Assembly: GCA_002407865.1 (NCBI GenBank) | Contig: DHPI01000054.1 | Coordinates: 78,875 to 84,017, forward strand | Direction of reading: 5' to 3' | Length of the DNA: 5,143 bases | DNA from: Spirochaetia bacterium UBA5368 | Lineage (GTDB): Bacteria > Spirochaetota > UBA4802 > UBA5368 | In this document: positions 1 through 5,143 of the stretch, piece by piece | Position numbering within the stretch: the first letter of the stretch is position 1 | How the letters are laid out: each line of letters starts with the position of its first letter | Made by a program: the position numbers and the translations under genes | The notes under the pieces: model-generated | Databases searched by the model: none | The model's input: only the letters and a program-made list of their open reading frames with translations | Told to the model about the DNA's origin: nothing

Positions 1-1598
1 AATGTGGCTTCAACACCCTGCGTTTCCACCTTTCCGATATTGATATTTTGAAAGGGAGGCGCCGGGTTAAAGGATATCATATCCTTATACCTGTTGTGAA
101 AATATACGGCGCCGAGTGTCAAAAACCTGCCGAATACCGGCTGCTCGAATCCCGCATCGTAGCTGATGTTTTTTTCCTCTTTGAGATCGGCATTTCCGGA
201 ATACGGATCGTATAACTGGGATATCGACGGCGATTTAAACGCTGTTCCGTAGTTGGCTTTCAATTGCGTTTCAACGTAAGGAACAATTATTGAGGTAGAA
301 ACCTTGTAATTCACGGTATTGCCGAAAAGCTCGTGATGATCAAGGCGAACCCCGCCGGTTGTGAAAAAGCGCTTCCAGAGTTTGATCTGGTCTTGCAGGT
401 AATATCCCACAGTAGTCAGGGCCTTTTCGGGCAGCACGTCCGTTGCTGGCCCGAATCCCATATCGTAATACGAGAGGGATGATCCGCGCTCCTCTTTTAC
501 GTCTATACCCGCGTTGATCTCATTTATCGATCCCATAGTAAAGTTGTGCTGCCAGTCGACTTTGCGTATGCTTCCTTCAAACCAGCTATTTGCCGACACA
601 AATGAACCCATGTCTCCCGCGTTCGGCTTGTCGATATCCTTGCGTTGTACTTTCGCATATGAAAGGCTCAGTGTGTGGCTCCACCAGTCAAATACCGGCT
701 GATAGAAATCGAGCATGGCGGAAAGGGTCTTCGAATAATTTTTTCTGTCGGGATCTTCGTAATAGGCGTCTTCGGGTACATGCGTGAGCGCGTCAGTGTA
801 TCGGAGGCTGAAGTTTACCCACGACTTCCCGAATGGATTCATTCCAAGGCGTGACGAGAGTGTGGTGTTCTCATAGCTTTTGTGCGCGGGTTTCAGCGTT
901 GAGCCTGAACCTGCTATGTCACGGGCTTTCGGGATTCCCTTTGAATCGGTTCGCGCCAGTGAAAATGAATAGTTGGACCGTTCGCTGCCGCCCCTTAGCG
1001 ATAATGATTCTTTAAATGTTGAATATGAACCGCCTTCAAAAGAGATGCCGAGCTTCGGATCGCCGCTTCCCTTTTTGGTGATGATGTTGATGACCCCGCC
1101 TGTCGCGTCGGAGCCGTAAAGCATGCTCTGCGGTCCCCTGATAATCTCGATTCGCTCGATATTATCGGTTGTGATGTTGCTGAAGTCGAATGATCTGTCG
1201 GGATTTGACGGGTCGTTGACCTCTACGCCATCGACAAGGACGAGCACGTTTCCCGATTTTCCGCCCCGCATGTAGACGCCCGCCATTCCACCAAATACGG
1301 AATTCTGTGTTATCGTGAGTCCCGGCACGTCTTTAAGGGCATCAATAACGTTTTCCTTCCCGCGCTGTTCAAGTTCCTTGTCAGTAATAATCGTGACCGA
1401 CGCGCCTGTTTCGCGCCTGTTGATTTTGCTCTTTGTCGCGGTGACGACAATTTCGTTGTTGCTGAATTCGTGTTGTTTTGCTTCCGGAGTGACCGCCGTT
1501 TCGGGCGGGTGTGTTTCATTTTGCGCCCATGATAGTGAAGATATGCATACGACAAAAGCGGCGGCACATACCGCCTGTGCGATAAAATTAGTACGCAT
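1..1598 (-). CDS. btuB: BtuB-like TonB-dependent outer-membrane receptor for cobalamin (3' end beyond window)
   Basis: Outer-membrane channel expected to bind vitamin B12 or another corrinoid and import it into the periplasm using TonB-ExbBD energy. Translating the minus strand from ATG at 1598 gives 532 uninterrupted codons up to the window edge. Residues 1-25 look like a signal peptide, with hydrophobic core AVCAAAFVV and probable cleavage after SWA. EIVVTATK (49-56) is a TonB box close to that of E. coli BtuB. Residues 65-177 form the plug, including DALKDVPGL, VYMRGGKSGNVLVLVDGVEV and RIEIIRGPQSMLYGSDATGG followed by VINIITKKG. The rest is aromatic, alternating beta-barrel sequence with the family motif YGTAFKSPSISQLYDP (450-465). 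E. coli BtuB is about 614 residues, so perhaps 80-120 residues are missing. The start is fixed by the signal peptide and a strong ribosome binding site. The cobalamin riboswitch upstream separates it from siderophore receptors, which the protein sequence alone would not do. Confidence 0.92.
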   Translation of the reverse strand, partial: MRTNFIAQAVCAAAFVVCISSLSWAQNETHPPETAVTPEAKQHEFSNNEIVVTATKSKINRRETGASVTIITDKELEQRGKENVIDALKDVPGLTITQNSVFGGMAGVYMRGGKSGNVLVLVDGVEVNDPSNPDRSFDFSNITTDNIERIEIIRGPQSMLYGSDATGGVINIITKKGSGDPKLGISFEGGSYSTFKESLSLRGGSERSNYSFSLARTDSKGIPKARDIAGSGSTLKPAHKSYENTTLSSRLGMNPFGKSWVNFSLRYTDALTHVPEDAYYEDPDRKNYSKTLSAMLDFYQPVFDWWSHTLSLSYAKVQRKDIDKPNAGDMGSFVSANSWFEGSIRKVDWQHNFTMGSINEINAGIDVKEERGSSLSYYDMGFGPATDVLPEKALTTVGYYLQDQIKLWKRFFTTGGVRLDHHELFGNTVNYKVSTSIIVPYVETQLKANYGTAFKSPSISQLYDPYSGNADLKEEKNISYDAGFEQPVFGRFLTLGAVYFHNRYKDMISFNPAPPFQNINIGKVETQGVEAT

Positions 1599-1604
1599 GT
1601 GAAG

Positions 1605-1611
1605 TCCTCCT
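1605..1611 (-). promoter_or_regulatory. Ribosome binding site of btuB
   Basis: The minus strand reads AAGGAGGACTTCACATG. AGGAGGA is a near-perfect Shine-Dalgarno, and GGAGG lies 7 nt before the ATG at 1598. It fixes the start codon. It is also the probable target of riboswitch control, because a perfect 7-nt complement lies 55 nt upstream in the transcript (1666-1672). Confidence 0.85.
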
Positions 1612-1631
1612 TACAGTGAATGGTTTTTAAT

Positions 1632-1645
1632 GTGACACGTGACAC
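1632..1645. repeat. Tandem GTGACAC repeat with central CACGTG
   Basis: Two perfect tandem copies of GTGACAC lie in the btuB leader. The wider stretch 1631-1646 (TGTGACACGTGACACA) is also an inverted repeat, TGTG-x-CACGTG-x-CACA, broken only at two symmetric positions. It could be a protein binding site or a small RNA stem near the ribosome binding site. No specific regulator is recognised. Confidence 0.35.
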
Positions 1646-1665
1646 AAATTCCCATTGGACATGTG

Positions 1666-1672
1666 AGGAGGA
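1666..1672 (-). promoter_or_regulatory. Candidate anti-Shine-Dalgarno segment
   Basis: The transcript segment TCCTCCT is a perfect 7-nt complement of the btuB ribosome binding site AGGAGGA at 1605-1611. Two other pairings compete for it. Nearby, AATTCC (1670-1675) can pair with GGAATT (1647-1652), using part of the same bases. Further upstream, AGGAGG (1925-1930) at the 5' edge of the aptamer can pair with CCTCCT. That arrangement fits translational riboswitch control. The complementarity is seen; the mechanism is inferred. Confidence 0.45.
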
Positions 1673-1712
1673 ATTGGGGGTACCGATGGTACGTTGTGCC
1701 GGGCGGATGTAT

Positions 1713-1731
1713 CGCGGCAGGCATACCCGCG
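1713..1731 (-). repeat. Short GC-rich hairpin in the btuB leader
   Basis: CGCGG and CCGCG flank a 9-nt spacer, giving a five-pair, all-GC stem directly after the long hairpin. No U tract follows in the transcript, which argues against a terminator. A further small stem, GTACC-ATC-GGTAC, lies at 1680-1692. Confidence 0.35.
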
Positions 1732-1735
1732 CGGC

Positions 1736-1779
1736 GTTAGCATCAATAAAGAAGAGAATGTTGCGATATTGATCCTAAC
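1736..1779 (-). repeat. Long hairpin in the riboswitch expression platform
   Basis: The transcript arms GTTAGGATCAATA (1779-1767) and TATTGATGCTAAC (1748-1736) pair over 12 of 13 positions with a single G-G mismatch, around an 18-nt loop. It lies between the aptamer and the btuB ribosome binding site. No run of U follows, so it is not an intrinsic terminator. It is more likely a structural element of the leader or part of the switching region. Confidence 0.6.
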
Positions 1780-1788
1780 TGGCTCCCA

Positions 1789-1800
1789 ATCCCCGGGGAT
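1789..1800 (-). repeat. 12-bp palindrome just after the aptamer
   Basis: ATCCCCGGGGAT is a perfect palindrome immediately downstream of the aptamer's conserved 3' element. In RNA it could form a four-pair hairpin with loop CCGG. Cobalamin riboswitches use a loop-loop contact between the aptamer and a hairpin just downstream, so this position suits such a regulatory hairpin. The specific pairing partner is not established here. Confidence 0.45.
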
Positions 1801-1802
1801 AT

Positions 1803-1938
1803 CCAATTACAGAGTATCTGACTTATCCGTTGCGGTATTTTGCGCACCGCTGCGGAAACACAGTTGCGGGACAGTGCGGGATTTTCACCCGGCTTCCTCT
1901 GAAATGTTTTAGAGTATGAGCACACCTCCTTCCTGATT
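1803..1938 (-). promoter_or_regulatory. Cobalamin (B12) riboswitch aptamer
   Basis: Read on the minus strand, this leader holds the conserved cobalamin aptamer core in the expected order. GAGGAAGCCGGGTGAAAATC is followed by CCGCACTGTCCCGCAACTGT; the B12 box ACTGTCCCGCAACTGTG covers 1859-1875. About 35 nt later comes AAGTCAGATACTCTG (1810-1824), matching the usual 3' element of the form AGCCAGGATACC. A GGTGTGC element at about 1920-1926 fits the 5' conserved part. The class binds adenosylcobalamin or other cobalamins and lowers expression of B12 uptake or synthesis genes. It has the same orientation as btuB, with its 3' edge about 205 nt before the start codon. The outer boundaries are approximate: P1 pairing is uncertain, and AATCAG at about 1933-1938 with CTG-TA-ATT at about 1804-1811 is only a weak possibility. 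Confidence 0.93.
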
Positions 1939-1951
1939 AGTTTGTTTCCCG

Positions 1952-1969
1952 TGCGCATGTGCATGCGCA
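1952..1969. repeat. 18-bp inverted repeat upstream of the riboswitch (operator candidate)
   Basis: TGCGCATG and CATGCGCA are perfect 8-nt inverted arms separated by only 2 nt. The site ends about 14 bp before the aptamer and lies just downstream of the candidate promoter. The tight spacing suits a dimeric DNA-binding protein better than an RNA hairpin, since a 2-nt loop is strained. If it is an operator, btuB would have transcriptional control on top of the riboswitch. No cognate regulator is identified. Confidence 0.4.
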
Positions 1970-1982
1970 GCGGAATCCATCC

Positions 1983-2010
1983 ATGTTAATCAGTGCCCGG
2001 ATAATTTAAA
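1983..2010 (-). promoter_or_regulatory. Weak candidate sigma70-type promoter for the btuB leader
   Basis: The minus strand has TTTAAA (2010-2005), a 16-nt spacer and TAACAT (1988-1983). Each hexamer matches 4 of 6 consensus bases. The predicted transcript would start near 1976, ahead of the inverted repeat and the whole aptamer, which is where a promoter is needed. The region is locally AT-rich. The match is poor enough that other positions in 1980-2040 are possible. Confidence 0.22.
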
Positions 2011-2122
2011 GCATTTTTTGATTTGGATTTCTTCCTGATTGATAAATCTGGAATTCCGGAATTGTAACGCCGGGGGAATATTTCAGCGTTGAATCGAGGG
2101 GGTATTCTTTCCTTACGCGCGG

Positions 2123-5100
2123 TTACTCATCCGCCATCTGCTCGCGCCCTTCCTTGCGAAAGCGGGCCGGTGAAACGCCGGTAAACTTACAGAACGCGCT
2201 GTAAAAAACGGATATTGTATTGAATCCAAGGTCGTAGGCGATGGATGTGATGGGGCGGTCGGGCTCGTTTCGCAGTATCTGTTTCGCCTCTTCGATGCGG
2301 TATTTATTGATAAAGGTGTTGAAATTCATATTGAGCCTGTCGTTGAGAAATTCAGAAAGCTGCTGCGGCGTGAGTGACAGTTCCTCCGCCATTATCATGA
2401 GTGAAAGGTCTTCCGTTTTGAATATCTTTTCTTTTTCCATGAGCTCCATAAGGCGCCTGTAGATAAGCTCGGTATTGACGCCCTTCAGAAGCGTGCGGCT
2501 GTACTGGCCTTTTCTGCCGTCGCCGCCGTCCCTGGAGGAATTGCCGATCGAGAGGGTCGTCTGGGTCGCGATAAGATTCAGTATTTCCATGGTTTCGGCG
2601 GTAAATGTCGTGCCGAATGACGGATATTCCAGATACATCATCCCGGCGAGTTCCCCCCTGTCGACCATAGGGACACAGGCGATAGCCGGAACCGCCGTTT
2701 TTTCAATATAGGGATCTGCGCTGAAATCATCGCCGCTGTCTCCGCGGTTAAAGAAAACCGGCTGGAGGTTCTTTTGCACATGATGGATGATGCTTGCCGC
2801 CAGTCTGCCGTCCGTATCATTCGCCTCTTTCCCCGTTGTCATAATGACAGTGTCGGGCGCGGCGCATTCCGCCTCGATCGAAAGTTTCGAGTCGCGCGCA
2901 AGCAGCAGCAGGGCCCGCGTGGCGCCGCTCATGGCGCACGCGAGCACGATCGCCCTTTTTATTACTGACGCGGTATTGCTTTCCGACGACATTTCTCTAA
3001 GCTCGCGAATGAGGGTCGAAAGAGAGATGGTGTTTGTTTTCTCGGAGGGGGCCGGTGCGCCGTGCGCCGCGGCGCCAGCCCAATCGGCCGGGATGGCGTC
3101 TTCCGCGATAATGCCGGCGTATTTCTGTTGCAGCATTTCGACCTTCAATGTGGCGCCCCACGCGGCGTAACCGCGCACCGCGGCTTCGAGGTGTGATTTC
3201 GCGTAATCGTTAAATTCTCGCGAGATACAGAATTTTGCCGCCAGCTCGTTGGCCATTGCCGAATTCTGGACATAGTCGTTCGCCAATGCCGAGGCAATCG
3301 CTTCGTTGTACAACTTCATCGCCCGCGTGTCTTTTCCCCTGATCCGGCTTATTTCAGCCTCCACCAGGAGGTATTTGTGCATAAAGTTTTCCGGCGCGCT
3401 CTTCGACCATTTTTTCATGATTTTCTGATTGTGCCGCAGTTTCTTTATGTAGACGGATTTTTCCTTTCCCTGCGCGCTGTCGCACCGGGCCGCGAGAATG
3501 AGCGAGTGGATGAAGTTGTGCTCGGGCAATACAAGCGATGAAAAATGCCATTCCCGCGTTTTTTCGTAATGCGTGATGAGGTCAAGCGCCTCGTCGTAAT
3601 GTCCCAAGAGGTAGAGATTGCGCGATTTGAACAGGCAATACCAGTGCAGCGGCTGGATGACTTCGGATGTTTCAAGTTCGGAAAGAAATTTTTCCTCATC
3701 GAAATTCTCGTCCCCAAGGTTTACGCCGCTTTTTGTCTTTCCCTGAAGCTGCAAGGCGCACCGTATCACCACCGTGAGGGCGTTGCTGACATGGATATTC
3801 TTTCCTTTCGTTGTATAATCAAGATATTCGAACGCAACGGTAAGTACGTTGTTCAGGTTGTCGCCTTTCATCATCATCGCGCCCGCGTGCATAATGCCGG
3901 TAAGCCGCGAATAATAGAGATCGCCCGTGGCGATGCCGCAGCGGTATGCCCTGACGAGGTACTCTATGTCGTTGCGTGCATGTTCCTTCCAGTGGATGAG
4001 AAAGGCGCCCATCATGAAATTCAGCGTGCAGTTGAATCCGGTGTTCATGTATTTTTCGTTCAATTCTTTTGAGAGCGCGCCGAGCCTGTAGCCGCTTTCA
4101 AAGTCGCCCATGCCGTACCCCAGTAGCATGCCGAACGTGGCGTAGCCGAGGGACGAAATGTTGCAGTTGCCGTATTTCAGCGATGTGTTCACCATGAGGA
4201 TGGGGAGAAACTGCATGAGGTTCAGGTTGCACGAGTATGCGGGCATCCACAGGTTCATAAAGAGCGACATGGCGGTTATCTGCGTTTCATCCTTCATGTC
4301 GGGAAGTCTCAGAATCGATTCAACGCCGTGGCGAGTAAGCTTGAATTTGAGAATAAAAAGCGACGAGAGTATGCGCGCGCGCGACGGTTCTTTTATGAGC
4401 CGTATCCCGAGGAGATCGAGCCCTTCCAGCCCGACTTCAATCGCCTCTCGCGGCATGCTGCTGTTCATCAATAGCGTAACCTTCAAGTCGTAAATCTGCG
4501 CCTTTTCGATTCTGGTCTTTGCGTGTTTCACGTACAGCGCGAAAATTGTATCGGCTTCTTCGCGATTGCCGACCAGGTATTCGCACTCGAACAGTTCCCT
4601 GTGCAGGCTCAACGTGAAGATGTAATCGGGTTCCCAGCTGTTTGCATCGAGGAGTGCGGCGCCCCTTCGAAAGTATTTCACCGCCGATTCGTACGCCACC
4701 GACAGCTTTGCGCGCATGCCGGCCTTGAGGTTGAGTTCGGCAAGGGCGAGTTTTTCGGCGGGTTCGGTAATGAGCGTGGAGCCCATATTTAACTGGTTGA
4801 CAATGTCGAATATTTTTTCGGCAAAGTTGTGCTCGCCGGCCTTCGCCATGAGCGCGTTGCCGATCGCGGTATGTATGCGGTGCCTGTTTTGTTCGGGGAT
4901 GAGCGAATACGCAGTCTCGTAAAACCTGTCGTGCGAAAATCGGTAATGGAGGGCCGACGCCACGACGTAGCCGTCGTCGATTACGGTGCGCAGGTCGGTA
5001 GCGACATCCTCCGCCGGCCGCCCCAGGATGCCGGATAGGATGTCGAGATCGAATGTGTTGCCGATGCACGACGCATACTTGAGCGTTTCGAGCGCGGATT

Positions 5101-5143
5101 TGGGAAGGCTCTTTATCCGGTTCGCCATGACCGTTACCACGGT
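2123..5143 (-). CDS. Large multidomain transcriptional regulator: ATPase tail, TPR-like region, GAF, AraC-type DNA-binding domain (5' end beyond window)
   Basis: Probable cytoplasmic sensor-regulator, ending at TAA (2125-2123). The frame stays open to the right edge, so the true start is off-window; the GTG at 5140 has no claim to be the start and is residue 1 here only for numbering. Residues about 1-110 (LPKSALETLKYASCIGNTFD, then RFSHDRFYETAYSLIPEQNR) match the winged-helix end of the AAA/STAND predicted ATPases (COG3899 type), whose P-loop should lie upstream. Residues about 130-680 are helical TPR-like repeats (for example EAEISRIRGKDTRAMKLYNE). Residues about 705-867 resemble a GAF domain (ACVPMVDRGELAGMMYLEYP). 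Residues about 895-997 are an AraC-type double helix-turn-helix: LSLMIMAEELSLTPQQLSEF, then ITSIAYDLGFNTISVFYSAF and GVSPARFR. No membrane segment is seen. Relatives often carry an N-terminal Ser/Thr kinase domain; that cannot be checked here. Ligand and targets are unknown. Confidence 0.88.
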   Translation of the reverse strand, partial: TVVTVMANRIKSLPKSALETLKYASCIGNTFDLDILSGILGRPAEDVATDLRTVIDDGYVVASALHYRFSHDRFYETAYSLIPEQNRHRIHTAIGNALMAKAGEHNFAEKIFDIVNQLNMGSTLITEPAEKLALAELNLKAGMRAKLSVAYESAVKYFRRGAALLDANSWEPDYIFTLSLHRELFECEYLVGNREEADTIFALYVKHAKTRIEKAQIYDLKVTLLMNSSMPREAIEVGLEGLDLLGIRLIKEPSRARILSSLFILKFKLTRHGVESILRLPDMKDETQITAMSLFMNLWMPAYSCNLNLMQFLPILMVNTSLKYGNCNISSLGYATFGMLLGYGMGDFESGYRLGALSKELNEKYMNTGFNCTLNFMMGAFLIHWKEHARNDIEYLVRAYRCGIATGDLYYSRLTGIMHAGAMMMKGDNLNNVLTVAFEYLDYTTKGKNIHVSNALTVVIRCALQLQGKTKSGVNLGDENFDEEKFLSELETSEVIQPLHWYCLFKSRNLYLLGHYDEALDLITHYEKTREWHFSSLVLPEHNFIHSLILAARCDSAQGKEKSVYIKKLRHNQKIMKKWSKSAPENFMHKYLLVEAEISRIRGKDTRAMKLYNEAIASALANDYVQNSAMANELAAKFCISREFNDYAKSHLEAAVRGYAAWGATLKVEMLQQKYAGIIAEDAIPADWAGAAAHGAPAPSEKTNTISLSTLIRELREMSSESNTASVIKRAIVLACAMSGATRALLLLARDSKLSIEAECAAPDTVIMTTGKEANDTDGRLAASIIHHVQKNLQPVFFNRGDSGDDFSADPYIEKTAVPAIACVPMVDRGELAGMMYLEYPSFGTTFTAETMEILNLIATQTTLSIGNSSRDGGDGRKGQYSRTLLKGVNTELIYRRLMELMEKEKIFKTEDLSLMIMAEELSLTPQQLSEFLNDRLNMNFNTFINKYRIEEAKQILRNEPDRPITSIAYDLGFNTISVFYSAFCKFTGVSPARFRKEGREQMADE

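Larger units (their letters stand above)
1929..2040. repeat. Pair of 10-bp direct repeats flanking the promoter region
   Basis: AATCAGGAAG (minus strand) occurs exactly at 1929-1938, at the aptamer's 5' edge, and again at 2031-2040, upstream of the candidate promoter. Starts are 102 bp apart. Two perfect copies in a short leader may be a coincidence or paired binding sites for one regulator. Confidence 0.25.
1599..2122. other. Intergenic leader between the regulator and btuB; no gene seen
   Basis: This 524-bp gap holds the btuB promoter region, riboswitch, expression platform and ribosome binding site. Short open frames exist (for example 1694-1912 on plus and 1743-1964 on minus) but overlap the riboswitch and have no family resemblance. 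From 2122 down to about 2040, downstream of the regulator's stop, I find no convincing intrinsic terminator. There is only a 5-bp stem AACGC/GCGTT without a U run, plus the palindrome AATTCCGGAATT. Read-through from the regulator gene into the riboswitch is therefore possible. Confidence 0.6.

Noticed and set aside
1..1598. Siderophore or haem receptor instead of a B12 receptor
   Set aside because: Plug and barrel motifs alone would not exclude this, but the adjacent same-strand cobalamin riboswitch and the BtuB-like TonB box favour cobalamin or a related corrinoid.
1310..1645. 111-codon minus-strand open frame over the btuB start
   Set aside because: It is out of frame with the clear signal peptide, TonB box and plug of BtuB and has an Arg/Lys/Ser-rich nonsense composition.
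1736..1779. Strong hairpin considered as an intrinsic terminator
   Set aside because: No U run follows on the minus strand. On the plus strand the stem is followed by GGCTCCC rather than a T tract, and no plus-strand gene ends here.
1694..1912. 72-codon plus-strand open frame, with AGGAGGA upstream at 1666-1672
   Set aside because: It is antisense to the cobalamin riboswitch. The purine-rich stretch is too far from the start and is better explained as the anti-Shine-Dalgarno of the opposite strand.
3545..4072. 175-codon plus-strand open frame inside the regulator gene
   Set aside because: It lies antisense to the continuous TPR-like coding frame, has no recognisable domain and an implausible composition; it is a by-product of the minus-strand codon usage.
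4437..5069. 210-codon minus-strand open frame in another frame of the regulator gene
   Set aside because: Its product is rich in Arg, His and Pro with no family resemblance, while the overlapping frame gives a coherent ATPase-TPR protein. It is an out-of-frame shadow.
1..5143. CRISPR arrays, tRNA or rRNA genes, insertion sequences
   Set aside because: No regularly spaced repeats, no tRNA-like or rRNA-like segments and no transposase-like frames or terminal inverted repeats were seen on either strand.

Overview
The window comes from a Gram-negative (outer-membrane) bacterium: its left third encodes a TonB-dependent outer-membrane receptor. The extended AraC-type C-terminus of the second protein resembles regulators I associate with Spirochaetota (Leptospira and relatives), so an uncultured spirochaete-like organism is my best guess. 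This rests on protein flavour only and is low confidence.

Layout, with everything on the minus strand. (1) 1-1598: the first 532 codons of a BtuB-type vitamin B12 receptor; its 3' end lies beyond the left edge. (2) 1599-2122: a 524-bp leader with no convincing gene. It carries a cobalamin riboswitch (about 1803-1938), then a series of hairpins, a candidate anti-Shine-Dalgarno segment (1666-1672) and a strong ribosome binding site (1605-1611). Just upstream of the aptamer are an 18-bp inverted repeat (1952-1969) and a weak candidate promoter. (3) 2123-5143: the last 1006 sense codons of a very large signalling protein whose 5' end lies beyond the right edge. It has the tail of an AAA/STAND-type ATPase module, a long TPR-like helical region, a GAF domain and a C-terminal AraC-type DNA-binding domain.

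How it fits together: the riboswitch supports cobalamin (or a related corrinoid) as the receptor substrate, because expression should fall when intracellular cobalamin is sufficient. I see no U-tract terminator between aptamer and start codon, but there is a sequence complementary to the ribosome binding site, so control is probably translational. The large regulator is transcribed toward btuB but separated from it by the leader. Nothing in the sequence shows that it controls btuB; adjacency is the only hint. The least ordinary items are the ATPase-TPR-GAF-AraC architecture and the possible three-way base-pairing switch in the leader.
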